Below, one piece after another: positions 33,290 to 41,062 of a stretch of 64,000 nt of DNA. The translations under genes were made by a program, and so were the position numbers. The notes beneath the pieces are model-generated. The model was not told the DNA's origin and ran no database searches. It saw only the letters and a program-made list of their open reading frames with translations. The stretch's first letter is position 1. Every line of letters starts with the position of its first letter. Origin of the DNA: Veillonella rogosae JCM 15642 (lineage in GTDB: Bacteria > Bacillota > Negativicutes > Veillonellales > Veillonellaceae); contig NZ_PPCX01000010.1 in NCBI RefSeq assembly GCF_002959775.1, forward strand, positions 310,001 through 374,000. The letters run 5' to 3'.

Positions 33290-33409
33290 AAATAAGATAA
33301 ACCTAACGTTTAAGACTAAGTACTGCAATACTTAGACACGTTAGGTTTATCAAATTCACTATTCTTTGATGAGCCTAACGCCTAGAACACGTTAACTGGC
33401 TCTTTTGTA
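33290..33409 (-). ncRNA. Predicted antisense RNA antitoxin
   Basis: Inferred from a consensus minus-strand promoter (33415-33443) and a strong minus-strand terminator: arms GATAAACCTAACGT (33296-33309) and ACGTTAGGTTTATC (33338-33351), an inner CTAAGTA/TACTTAG stem, then TTATTTTG. The RNA of about 120 nt would be fully complementary to the 3' part of the toxin mRNA, as SR4 is to bsrG and RatA to txpA. Its 5' end forms the GAGCC/GGCTC hairpin. Confidence 0.65.
33371..33405 (+). terminator. Terminator of the toxin mRNA
   Basis: GAGCCTAACG pairs with CGTTA-act-GGCTC, followed by TTTTG on the plus strand. It lies about 100 bp past the toxin stop codon. Confidence 0.55.
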
Positions 33410-33414
33410 CTTAT

Positions 33415-33443
33415 AGTATAGTCTGAATTCTAGAGGCTGTCAA
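33415..33443 (-). promoter_or_regulatory. Consensus promoter of the antisense RNA
   Basis: Minus-strand -35 TTGACA, 17-bp spacer, -10 TATACT: the strongest promoter match in the neighbourhood, better than that of the toxin. The -35 overlaps the TGA stop of the gene remnant next to it. Confidence 0.75.
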
Positions 33444-33616
33444 TTTACATCGTCCTTAGAGGATATTATAAAATGAAAAGGAACATAAATAACAAGATCT
33501 TCTTTAACATCAATATACCCTATATTCCAAACTGTATCTTTTGCAGACTGTACTAATTTTGAATATATCTCATCATTAGATATATTCTCATTTGGATCTA
33601 ACTCAATTATTGAGTT
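33440..33616 (-). pseudogene. C-terminal fragment of a paralogue of the exported protein at 32167-32562
   Basis: The minus strand reads NSIIELDPNENISNDEIYSK then AKDTVWNIGYIDVKEDLVI and VPFHFIISSKDDVN before TGA. It aligns with AKEAAWNTKHVDTEEELVI and PVSIVMLSGDKPKKK of the exported protein. An in-frame TAA precedes the fragment and no start codon or signal peptide is left. It is therefore a decayed or truncated copy, about 58 codons long. Confidence 0.7.
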
Positions 33617-33958
33617 TTATATTAACAAAACAAAGAAAATATGTCCATTCAGTCCAAGTTCCAATTAATTTACAATGATGTCATATTTACTTATCTAGTT
33701 CAAATTGACTATATATGATAATCCCTCTATTAATTAATTAATAGATAGATAGTCGACGAGTGGTTCCGTCAGGCTCATCCCAAAACATTATAAAACATGC
33801 AGAAATGGCCTTTCGTTTTCAGCTACCAGTTGGTAACGAAGGGCTATTTGTCGTTATTACGACAAATCATCACTATCAATGCTCAAAGGAAATAACTACA
33901 AAAGGGAGACTCACAACGGAGTCTCCCTTTATTCATCTATACTAAATCAACTAAACAT
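33617..33958. other. Intergenic region with two hairpins
   Basis: An imperfect 15-bp stem (AAATGGCCTTTCGTT at 33803-33817 with AACGAAGGGCTATTT at 33835-33849) has an inner ACCA/TGGT pairing and is followed by GTCG/CGAC. A perfect terminator follows. Neither a gene nor a known RNA family was recognised; the plus-strand frame across it has no ribosome site. Confidence 0.5.
33901..33930 (-). terminator. Terminator of the relE/phd-type operon
   Basis: AAAGGGAGAC/GTCTCCCTTT stem, about 30 bp after the toxin stop codon; T-rich on both sides, so possibly bidirectional. Confidence 0.8.
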
Positions 33959-34285
33959 CTACAATCCTTGCAGAAGTTGTAAATAATCTTGCCGTTGACT
34001 AAATATATTATATATGCGCACTTCTTTTTCATCATCAAAGACACGATATAGAATAATATTTTTATTAATAATCAACATACGATAGTTTTTATTACGTAAA
34101 ACAGTATGTCTTGGAATCATGCCCATATAAGGATTATCCGCTAATAAAAGAATTCTATCCTTAATCTCTTGATAAACAGACTTGGCAGTTTCATTGGAAA
34201 AAGATTGCTTTACATGCAGAACAATATGATGCAATGCCTGATCGGCCTGCGCCATAATAATGATACGATAAGCAGTGTCTTCCAT
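33959..34285 (-). CDS. RelE/ParE family type II toxin
   Basis: Protein of 108 residues with the RelE/ParE fold: a helical hairpin ADQALHHIVLHVKQSFSNETAKSVYQEIKDRILLLADNPYMG, then PRHTVLRNKNYRMLIINKNIILYRVFDDEKEVRIYNIFSQRQDY, the basic beta-sheet and C-terminal R-Q-D-Y typical of ParE/RelE. It would cleave ribosome-bound mRNA (RelE type) or block gyrase (ParE type); which is unclear. It is two bases after the antitoxin gene and uses a weak ribosome site inside the antitoxin's end, consistent with coupled, lower toxin translation. Confidence 0.88.
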   Translation of the reverse strand: MEDTAYRIIIMAQADQALHHIVLHVKQSFSNETAKSVYQEIKDRILLLADNPYMGMIPRHTVLRNKNYRMLIINKNIILYRVFDDEKEVRIYNIFSQRQDYLQLLQGL

Positions 34286-34287
34286 AA

Positions 34288-34569
34288 CTATTCCGCCTCA
34301 GCTAACAACTGTTCTATGCTGACAAAAGTATCCTCAATAGGACCCATTCTACCTTTTCGTTCATCTTCCTCTGCCAAGGCAATAGCCTCTAATAATTCTA
34401 TCTGTGCTTTCAATTTATTATAGGTTTCATATCCCATACATACCGTATCACCACGACCATTTACCGTCATAATACAAGCTTCATCCCCTGTTTTCAAAAC
34501 TGTAGAGATTTCATTATATTTATTTCTTAAATCCGACGATGGCCGGATACTTTCACGTAATAACCCCAT
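34288..34569 (-). CDS. Phd/YefM family antitoxin
   Basis: Protein of 93 residues. The N-terminal dimerising, DNA-binding part has SIRPSSDLRNKYNEISTVLKTGDEACIMTVNGRGDTVCMGYETYNKL, a clear Phd/YefM pattern. The acidic C-terminus (EEDERKGRMGPIEDTFVSIEQLLAEAE) would wrap the toxin. Start follows GAGGAGGTGCTTTT. A perfect palindrome directly upstream is the probable autorepression site. First gene of the toxin-antitoxin operon. Confidence 0.9.
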   Translation of the reverse strand: MGLLRESIRPSSDLRNKYNEISTVLKTGDEACIMTVNGRGDTVCMGYETYNKLKAQIELLEAIALAEEDERKGRMGPIEDTFVSIEQLLAEAE

Positions 34570-34582
34570 AAAAGCACCTCCT

Positions 34583-34613
34583 CATATACAAATTATATCA
34601 TAATTTGTATATG
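34583..34613. promoter_or_regulatory. Palindromic operator of the Phd/RelE operon
   Basis: CATATACAAATTAT and ATAATTTGTATATG are perfect 14-bp arms round a three-base centre, ending 14 bp before the antitoxin ATG. Binding by the Phd-type antitoxin here would shut the promoter. Confidence 0.75.
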
Positions 34614-34631
34614 AATTGTGAATCACTAATC

Positions 34632-35129
34632 CTATCTCAATCGTCTACGCAAGATAGCATAGAGAATCATGCTAATAATAACGCTCATAACGGCTTGAAT
34701 GGTATTGGTCACAATACTAGCAATGGCTACGCCTGGATCGAATACAAAGTATTCGGCGATAAAGTAGCCTGCTACGATGATAATGCCACCTACGATAGTT
34801 GCCACCAAGGCAGAGGTAGTTGTCTTATTGTTATAGACAGTACCGACAAGATAGCCTTCAATGCCTTTCACCACGAAGGTGATTGGTACAAAGACTGCGT
34901 AGCCGAGGAATAAATCAGCTAACGCTGGGCCGATAGCACCAATATAGGCGCCATATTTTCGACCTAATAATAGAGCTGACGTCATAATAACGACATCTCC
35001 AACATTGAAATAGCCGCGAATGCCAGGTACTGGAATTTTCGTGTACATGGTAAACAGTGTTGCGAGGGCAATCAATACGGCTGTGAGTACTAACGCGGAC
35101 GTAGTACTGCGGGTTTGAACGTGTTGCAT
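34632..35129 (-). CDS. ECF transporter S component
   Basis: Membrane protein of 165 residues with five or six helices. The opening TTSALVLTAVLIALATLFTMYTKIPVP and the motif YFNVGDVVIMTSALLLGRKYGAYIGAIGPALADLFLGY match the substrate-binding S component of energy-coupling-factor (vitamin) importers, ECF-ribofla_trS-like group. It would pair with a shared EcfAAT module encoded elsewhere. The vitamin is not deducible. Start follows TAAGGAGGACGCT. Confidence 0.88.
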   Translation of the reverse strand: MQHVQTRSTTSALVLTAVLIALATLFTMYTKIPVPGIRGYFNVGDVVIMTSALLLGRKYGAYIGAIGPALADLFLGYAVFVPITFVVKGIEGYLVGTVYNNKTTTSALVATIVGGIIIVAGYFIAEYFVFDPGVAIASIVTNTIQAVMSVIISMILYAILRRRLR

Positions 35130-35237
35130 AGCGTCCTCCTTATAAAGAAATAGACATGTGATTATATCCATCACATGCCTATACTATATACCTATATGGT
35201 AACACCTGCAAATAAAAGGAGTTAACTATAGAAAATA

Positions 35238-35534
35238 CTATTCACCGTACTCTTCAAAACGTTCCTCTACATTGTAGATAACCTCGCAATCACAGCCGCC
35301 ACCTTCGTTGATAATCCAGTCTAGTACGCTTTCAACATCTACCTTTTGTTTTTCTAAAAACTCTCTTGTGAAAGTCAGACTATGGTCGCAACCGTCATTT
35401 GTTTCTAATTTCTCGTCTACATAGTCAAAGAGATTCCAAAATAATTCTTCGTCCATAGGTAAACTATCTTTAAAATTCTGTTTTTCTTTAGCTTTATAGC
35501 CTTTCAATAATTCCTTTTTACGCGCTTTATCCAT
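35238..35534 (-). CDS. DUF2695 domain protein
   Basis: Acidic cytoplasmic protein of 98 residues. CDHSLTFTREFLEKQKVDVESVLDWIINEGGGCDCEVIYNV is the DUF2695 pattern: paired Cys/His positions (CDH … CDCE) that may bind metal. Function unknown. It is the last gene of a ten-gene same-strand array of small acidic proteins. Start follows GGGAGTAATCATA. Confidence 0.75.
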   Translation of the reverse strand: MDKARKKELLKGYKAKEKQNFKDSLPMDEELFWNLFDYVDEKLETNDGCDHSLTFTREFLEKQKVDVESVLDWIINEGGGCDCEVIYNVEERFEEYGE

Positions 35535-35591
35535 TATGATTACTCCCTTTTATGTCTTATAAGTTATAGCTCAGGACTTATATCTCAAGCC

Positions 35592-36356
35592 TTATTTCTC
35601 ATATAATTCTGGTCGTTCTAATACAGTGCCATATTTTAATTTTGGTAGTTTAACGAATTCAGGATACAACTGCTTAACCTCTTTACAAGATTTTAACGTA
35701 AGATGTTCTAAATTATTGAGTTCTAAAATGGGAGAGTAGTCTTTATCTATCACCTTTGCCGTTAAAAAGCTAAAAAAACGCAACTGTTTCATATGCCGTA
35801 AAAATCCTAATGATCGAACCTTAAGAATTTTTGGCGAAGCAAAATCACCTTCTAAGGCGAGACTTTCAAGATGTTTTAGATTAGCTAATAGCGCATAATC
35901 ATCAATTTGTTGAAAGTTTTCAATCGACAGCGCTACTAAATTTACTAATCTTGAAATAGGCTCTAAGCTCGATACACTTCTTCCGGACCCAATGTGTAGA
36001 TATTCTAGTTCTTGTAAGTTCTCTAATTTTGAAATATCTGGATAAACGCCCCATTTTATATGTAACCTTTTAAGTCTACGCTGGGCACACACCGCATCAA
36101 ATAACTCCTGTGGCATTCTTGTACAAAACATGAGCTCTGTAAAGATATCTGGATGTTCAACTAAAAAACTACACCACTCCTGTAAAATTCGTTTTTTATC
36201 TTTAGCAGAATAGTCTTCATCTAGCTGTGTGCAATTAATTATCAGCTTGTCTTCACCATCATATTCAGAAACCTCAACTACAGATTTTAGTTGTTTCTCA
36301 TCCTTATGATAGTAGTCAAAGCCATATTTAATTTGCTTTTCTGTTAACACTGCCAT
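35592..36356 (-). CDS. Leucine-rich-repeat protein
   Basis: Protein of 254 residues. From about residue 90 it consists of LRR units: LKRLHIKWGVYPDISKLENL, LEYLHIGSGRSVSSLEPISR, LVALSIENFQQIDDYALLAN, LESLALEGDF and LEHLTLKSCKEVKQLYPEF. The N-terminal 90 residues are unrelated. No signal peptide, so a cytoplasmic protein-interaction role is likely. It belongs to the immunity-like array. Confidence 0.7.
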   Translation of the reverse strand: MAVLTEKQIKYGFDYYHKDEKQLKSVVEVSEYDGEDKLIINCTQLDEDYSAKDKKRILQEWCSFLVEHPDIFTELMFCTRMPQELFDAVCAQRRLKRLHIKWGVYPDISKLENLQELEYLHIGSGRSVSSLEPISRLVNLVALSIENFQQIDDYALLANLKHLESLALEGDFASPKILKVRSLGFLRHMKQLRFFSFLTAKVIDKDYSPILELNNLEHLTLKSCKEVKQLYPEFVKLPKLKYGTVLERPELYEK

Positions 36357-36433
36357 TTACAATTCCTCATCTTCGTCAGTCCTATAATTAGTTTATCTAT
36401 AACCAGAGCCATGTCCAACAGATTATAACGGGC

Positions 36434-36940
36434 CTAGCAAATCGATACAAGCACATGCCCCTTCGCTTCTAGCACTTTTTTATAGAACACCTTCATCTGC
36501 TCGAAATCGTGGAGAATCTCATCTTTGATTTCCTCCTCTTCCTCATCATAGTCCCAAATATTTGGGTAAAGCTCTGCTTCTTTGCAAGCAGTCATATCAA
36601 AAGATTCGAGTGCACTTTCAATATCAAATTGATCTAGAGCCGCCACGATATCTGCTAACTTATCGTGTTCAGTATACGCCAAATAATCCGATATTTCTTC
36701 AACAGCTGTTATGCCAAGCACAGCTTGGCTAAGAGGGTTATTATCATCCTTATGGTCAGTTCCTACGCCAGTTAGCACAAAGTGAAGTACATCCCACATC
36801 TTGTCGATATCGAGCAATAATTCATCGTCGTCATTCCACTCTTCAACGCTTTCAAGAATTTCCTCTTCTTCTGAGCCCATAGCTTTAAGCTCTTTTAAAT
36901 TCGCATCGCTTAAACAGCTATAATTAGCAATTAATCCCAT
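36434..36940 (-). CDS. DUF1877 (YfbM-like) family protein
   Basis: Acidic protein of 168 residues. MGLIANYSCLSDANLKELKA, then LLLDIDKMWDVLHFVLTG and PLSQAVLGITAVEE, and the end KVFYKKVLEAKGHVLVSIC are the DUF1877 pattern. The family often appears in polymorphic-toxin immunity neighbourhoods, but its biochemical role is not known. Start follows AGGAGGTTATGGACT. Member of the array. Confidence 0.8.
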   Translation of the reverse strand: MGLIANYSCLSDANLKELKAMGSEEEEILESVEEWNDDDELLLDIDKMWDVLHFVLTGVGTDHKDDNNPLSQAVLGITAVEEISDYLAYTEHDKLADIVAALDQFDIESALESFDMTACKEAELYPNIWDYDEEEEEIKDEILHDFEQMKVFYKKVLEAKGHVLVSIC

Positions 36941-37024
36941 AGTCCATAACCTCCTAATCCTATAATCTCAGTAGATATGTAATAATCTGTAATCCCCTTA
37001 GATATATAGTACTCTATCGCTTAT

Positions 37025-37618
37025 TTAGTACTCTATCTCTGTCAGTAATTCTAGTAAATTAGCCTCTCCTTCATTAGCTTTATTTAATAATGGCTTACCT
37101 AGTAAAAGCACTTGCAGTGAGTAGTAATAGAAGCTAAAGAATAAATCATCAGGGAATATTTCCTCTTCCTCATATCTAAGAACATCTTCGTCTTCATCGT
37201 AGTCTTCAGACCATAGGTATTCTTCGTTGAGCATATCCTCAAAGTTCGGCAATGGATCTGCATGCTCTAGCATAAGACCATCTCGGATACACTCAGCAAT
37301 CACAGCAAACAACTCAACCAATTGTTCTGCTAAATAATGAGCTACTTCATTCTGAGCGCTCTCTTCCTGGGCTTTCTTAAAAATACGAAGCAAGAAAATC
37401 ATGGCGAATGGTGTAGCATGCCACAATGTGGATTGATGCTCAATATTTAACGCTATGTCCTCACCAGCCACATCAACAGCTTCAATACTGTCCATCTTCC
37501 ATAAAACATCAAATTGATTAGGAAAATCTGTGCCCCGTCCATAAGAGGTCGTTAACCGATGCCACGGTATATCACTGACTTGTACGGTCTCTATGTATTT
37601 TTTAGTTACAGTATCCAT
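37025..37618 (-). CDS. Hypothetical protein of the immunity-like array
   Basis: Acidic protein of 197 residues; family not recognised. The N-terminus DIPWHRLTTSYGRGTDFP, a middle helix-rich block with HSTLWHAT-like QSTLWHATPFAMIFLLRIF and a Glu/Asp-rich C-terminal half (DYDEDEDVLRYEEEEIFPDDLF) are notable. High acidity is common in nuclease-inhibiting immunity proteins. Its start has an AAAGGTG site. Position in the array suggests a related role. Confidence 0.55.
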   Translation of the reverse strand: MDTVTKKYIETVQVSDIPWHRLTTSYGRGTDFPNQFDVLWKMDSIEAVDVAGEDIALNIEHQSTLWHATPFAMIFLLRIFKKAQEESAQNEVAHYLAEQLVELFAVIAECIRDGLMLEHADPLPNFEDMLNEEYLWSEDYDEDEDVLRYEEEEIFPDDLFFSFYYYSLQVLLLGKPLLNKANEGEANLLELLTEIEY

Positions 37619-37696
37619 TAAATTTACACCTTTATAGTAACAATTTTATATTTGCACATTTATATGTACGCCATAGATCAGTGCATTTATCGATGA

Positions 37697-38503
37697 TTAT
37701 TCCTGAACAACCTCTTTCACTAGTTCATAGGTGTCTATGAGACGCAGTTTTCCAATCCTAGGCTCATCTGTAATCTCCTCATAGATATCCTCAAGCGTTC
37801 TTCTTGGTGCTAGTGTCCATAATTTACACGGATATAGTTCAACTGTCCCGATAATTTCCAAATTATCCAGTAACAAGCCTAAGTCCTTATGATTGAACCA
37901 ACAGTCTGTATCGATACCAAAATTTGTATTATCTTTTCGGCATGCGATTTTGCTGTTTAGAAACTGCTCCATTGTCGGTTTTTCTTCTTGTAAAAGCCGC
38001 GTACAGGCTAAATGATATTCGATTTTCCGCGGTGATTGATCCACGTCAGAGACAAAAATAGCACCATACTCGTTTTCAAATTTAACAGCTAATACGTCGC
38101 CCACCTTAAAATAAGGTACTCTTTTTGTTTTAGATTTACGAACCTTAATAGGCTTCGGATTTTCGCTCTGTAGCTGTACTGCTAACTTATCCAATACCTT
38201 TTGACGCTGTTTAAGGGCCTTATCATCGATTTCCAGCCAAAACTCATTAGGACCCTGAGCGATTATATCCAAGGCTTTCTGTTTAATATCAGTTGATAGA
38301 TGCCCTATCTTCCATAACGAATAGGCCACCGCAGTCCAATAAATTTCTGTATAAAACTCATCAGTACAAAAATTTTCTTCTTCACTTAAAATGTCAGAAA
38401 TGATCGTATCTACACTGATACCATCCTTGTACCGCTCAACAATGGCATTATAAATATCATGACCGTCGTCACTATCTATGATCTTCACTCCGTCAATTGC
38501 CAT
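37697..38503 (-). CDS. Two-domain protein, DUF4259-like and Imm26-like
   Basis: Protein of 268 residues. The first 110 residues (IIDSDDGHDIYNAIVERYKDG … IYWTAVAYSLWKIGHLSTDIKQKALDII) resemble the helical DUF4259 type. A basic linker KVRKSKTKRVP leads to PYFKVGDVLAVKFENEYGAIFVSDVD and LACTRLLQEEKP, the opening of Imm26-type immunity proteins. Assignment is by pattern only. Start follows AGGAGAATCGT. Member of the array. Confidence 0.55.
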   Translation of the reverse strand: MAIDGVKIIDSDDGHDIYNAIVERYKDGISVDTIISDILSEEENFCTDEFYTEIYWTAVAYSLWKIGHLSTDIKQKALDIIAQGPNEFWLEIDDKALKQRQKVLDKLAVQLQSENPKPIKVRKSKTKRVPYFKVGDVLAVKFENEYGAIFVSDVDQSPRKIEYHLACTRLLQEEKPTMEQFLNSKIACRKDNTNFGIDTDCWFNHKDLGLLLDNLEIIGTVELYPCKLWTLAPRRTLEDIYEEITDEPRIGKLRLIDTYELVKEVVQE

Positions 38504-38575
38504 ACGATTCTCCTATAACAACACAAAACCGTTTGAAATACTCTTTTATTGCTGATTATTTTCCCATTTTACATA

Positions 38576-39118
38576 TTAAAAGAATAGACTTTCATATGGT
38601 GTAATGCTACCATCCTCTTCATGGTAAAAGCCTTGGTACAGAGGTTCTCGATGTGCCGCATCATAGAACTTTTGTAATTCAACAGCCACATTTGCTTCGG
38701 AAGGCATACCTAGCGCCTTGACAACCTCTTCCCATATTTCCATTTCTGTATAAGAAGCGATTTCATCATAACGCTCATTGGCATAGGCTTCGAGAGTACC
38801 CATGTCTGTATACTGGCTGGAGTCACAATAATCATGCCAGCAAATGCTATATACCAACAAATAGATTAAATCATCTATACTTTCAGCTATACGACCACAT
38901 TGACCTTCGCTGCTGACATAACCGATAGAGCCATCCTCTAATTGATGATATTCACCGCCGGCACCATCTCGAGCAAAAGCCTTTCCATCCAAGGAAAAGG
39001 TGCATCGCCCCTCTACCTCATCCCGCTCCGTTGGCTCATCGAGCAAAAAGAAATCAAATAAAGCATCAAAATCTGCTGCTAAGCTAGAGTCTTCCTGTAA
39101 TATTTTTAAATAATCCAT
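38576..39118 (-). CDS. SUKH-like immunity-type protein
   Basis: Acidic protein of 180 residues. FARDGAGGEYHQLEDGSIGYVSSEGQCGRIAESIDDLIYLLV near residue 50 follows the SUKH (SMI1/KNR4) pattern in which a G-G-x-Y strand and a 'SSEG…GRIA' turn precede a helix. SUKH proteins are the most common immunity proteins of contact-dependent and polymorphic toxins. No toxin gene is adjacent. Start follows AAGAGGTAAGAAT. Confidence 0.62.
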   Translation of the reverse strand: MDYLKILQEDSSLAADFDALFDFFLLDEPTERDEVEGRCTFSLDGKAFARDGAGGEYHQLEDGSIGYVSSEGQCGRIAESIDDLIYLLVYSICWHDYCDSSQYTDMGTLEAYANERYDEIASYTEMEIWEEVVKALGMPSEANVAVELQKFYDAAHREPLYQGFYHEEDGSITPYESLFF

Positions 39119-39155
39119 ATTCTTACCTCTTATAGATTCGCATATTTACTCTATT

Positions 39156-39662
39156 TCATCTCTTATTTTCCCGTAATTCTAACAACGTAGAAACCTCGTC
39201 CATATCGAGATTAAACATGTTACTTTCAAGATTAATAGGTTCAAAATAGTAACGAACTATATCTGTACCAAATTCATCTTCTAAATTGGCCCATTCTGCC
39301 CCTGAAAGCACGGTAAACCCAAGCGTATCGTTTCCAAAGCTTTCAACAAACCAGCGCACCTCATAATCAGGCTGAACGAAGTCGTTAAAGTATTTGATAG
39401 TTACATCCCGATCTTTCTCATCACCGTAAGGAATTAAGAGTTCATTATCGCCCTTTTGTAACACAATATCGTCACCATATAGCTTGCCATTGCTAACGGT
39501 TTGAATGTGGATAGGCTCATCCATCATATCATTAAAATAGCGCACCACATCTTCGTCATCCTCGCACCAATCAATCCAGATAATAGCTTCAGAATCAAAT
39601 AAATCATTTACATCAATGTCATTGACAAAGAAACTTCTTAACTCTTTATACAGATTTTCCAT
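39156..39662 (-). CDS. Hypothetical acidic protein of the immunity-like array
   Basis: Protein of 168 residues, family not recognised. It is very acidic (SEAIIWIDWCEDDEDVVRYFNDMMDE) with a beta-rich second half (YEVRWFVESFGNDTLGFTVLSGAEW). The ATG chosen follows AGGAGAGAGACG; an in-frame alternative seven codons upstream would overlap that site. No membrane segment. Its placement and composition fit a toxin-inhibitor role, which is inference. Confidence 0.55.
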   Translation of the reverse strand: MENLYKELRSFFVNDIDVNDLFDSEAIIWIDWCEDDEDVVRYFNDMMDEPIHIQTVSNGKLYGDDIVLQKGDNELLIPYGDEKDRDVTIKYFNDFVQPDYEVRWFVESFGNDTLGFTVLSGAEWANLEDEFGTDIVRYYFEPINLESNMFNLDMDEVSTLLELRENKR

Positions 39663-39733
39663 CGTCTCTCTCCTATGTATCACTTATATCTTTAGCTAAA
39701 CTGCCACACCAGTGTCACCACTTTAAAACAACT

Positions 39734-40165
39734 TTATAAAGTTTCGTAAATCACATCTTGTTGAGCCGTAAAGTTTTCATCAAAGGAAACCAAAATATAT
39801 AGATGTCCTGCTGGGGATTTTCCCACATCATAGCCTAGCGCAAATGCATCGTAACAACCTGACTTATCTAGCATAATATCGGTTAAGGTTAGTACAATAG
39901 ACTCTTCTTGCGGTATTTTCTGTTGTATGAGTTCCTGTGCTAGTTGATCTAATTCATCTAATTCAACATATAATTGTTCCCACATTGGCAGTGAAAGCAC
40001 CTCTGCCTCAGTATAATTGGTGCAACTAATATTAAGTTTTTGAAAGGCTTGTCCTTCATTCTCTAAACAATTAGTGCCCAATCTGCGAGATACAAAGTAA
40101 ACGCCATACGGCTCTTTAGACCAGCTTTCAACATTCCATAATGTCATTAATTCCGATTTTCTCAT
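39734..40165 (-). CDS. Hypothetical acidic protein of the immunity-like array
   Basis: Protein of 143 residues, family not recognised. Conserved-looking elements are SWSKEPYGVYFVSRRLG near the start and GYDVGKSPAGHLYILVSFDENF near the end. The EPYGVYFV/EPHGVYKLLV phrase is shared with the next gene upstream in the array, hinting at distant relation between the two. It starts after GGAGCGTCCTG, 20 bp downstream of that gene's stop. Confidence 0.55.
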   Translation of the reverse strand: MRKSELMTLWNVESWSKEPYGVYFVSRRLGTNCLENEGQAFQKLNISCTNYTEAEVLSLPMWEQLYVELDELDQLAQELIQQKIPQEESIVLTLTDIMLDKSGCYDAFALGYDVGKSPAGHLYILVSFDENFTAQQDVIYETL

Positions 40166-40185
40166 CAGGACGCTCCATTAGTTAA

Positions 40186-41001
40186 TCATCCTGCAATATC
40201 CGCATCAACAGGGTTCCCATCCGCATCAATATGAGCTATGATACAGTGCCCCCAGAAGATATCATCGTCGTCATAATATACCTCTATGGTGCCATCGTTG
40301 CGAAACGCTAATTCTCCCATCGTAATACGCTTGGCAAATACGTCTGATGTAATCGGATCTTGGTCGTCATTGTCAAGCCAATCATTAGCAAGGTCTAGCA
40401 ATTTTTCACTAATATAGGTACTAATTCGTTGTTCAAATGCTTTGAAATTATCGATTGTATTGAAAGCAGCCAATGCTACGGTACAGCTTTCATCAAAGCC
40501 CTCATCCACATCAAGGGTGAATGCATAATCATCAATTCTGGCTGTGTAATATTGATACTCTCGATTTAACAGGAAATCGCCCCTATCAGTATGAAGATAT
40601 TTAGGGGTTTTCAAATACGCCGACAACGCCTCTAATTCGCTATGTTTGGCATGTTCCTCTAACACCTCAAGCACATAATAACGATTATTCCAAGACGGGC
40701 GCATATAGCCCAAATCCTCTATAGGCTTTGCTTTCTTAACCAACAATTTGTAAACGCCATGGGGCTCAAAACTATACCCCCAACCATTGTCAAAGCCTTC
40801 AATAATCCACGTCAAAATGCCTTCGCTACGGTCAAGCACACCAGTTCGAGTATCTAAGATAGCATCGGTAGATACCAGTGGTCTATGGTACTTCTCTAAA
40901 TAAGGACTAGCCCCATTCGCATCACTGCGAGGTAATGCATAGATTTCAAACTCTTCCGCTTCAAACTCTGCTTCATATTCTGGTAAACGTACAACACTCA
41001 T
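40186..41001 (-). CDS. DUF2262 domain protein
   Basis: Protein of 271 residues. The C-terminal half matches DUF2262: FLLNREYQYYTARIDDYAFTLDVDEG, then LANDWLDNDDQDPITSDVFAKRITMGELAFRNDGTIEVYYDDDDIFWGHCIIAHIDADGNP. The N-terminal half has YSFEPHGVYKLLVKKA, also seen in the adjoining gene. DUF2262 proteins are frequent in immunity gene clusters. Start follows GGAGAGAGTCAT. Member of the array. Confidence 0.72.
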   Translation of the reverse strand: MSVVRLPEYEAEFEAEEFEIYALPRSDANGASPYLEKYHRPLVSTDAILDTRTGVLDRSEGILTWIIEGFDNGWGYSFEPHGVYKLLVKKAKPIEDLGYMRPSWNNRYYVLEVLEEHAKHSELEALSAYLKTPKYLHTDRGDFLLNREYQYYTARIDDYAFTLDVDEGFDESCTVALAAFNTIDNFKAFEQRISTYISEKLLDLANDWLDNDDQDPITSDVFAKRITMGELAFRNDGTIEVYYDDDDIFWGHCIIAHIDADGNPVDADIAG

Positions 41002-41062
41002 ATGACTCTCTCCTATTTATCACATACAAGCAAATATATAACTAGTCTATAGCCTAACACCA

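Larger units (their letters stand above)
33146..33405. repeat. Inverted repeat bracketing the toxin gene
   Basis: The leader bases 33146-33175 (AAAGAGCCATTAACGTGAG…GGTTCATC) are largely complementary to 33368-33405 (GATGAGCC…CACGTTAACTGGCTCTTT). The mRNA 5' and 3' ends could therefore pair with each other. Each arm can also fold on itself. Confidence 0.7.

Noticed and set aside
33146-33405. Fst-type par locus with direct repeats
   Set aside because: The matching segments are inverted, not direct, and toxin mRNA and antisense RNA do not share one bidirectional terminator. The bsrG/txpA-type layout fits better.
33760-33945. 61-codon plus-strand frame before the RelE operon
   Set aside because: It spans a hairpin and a terminator and lacks a ribosome site; structure, not coding, explains the sequence.
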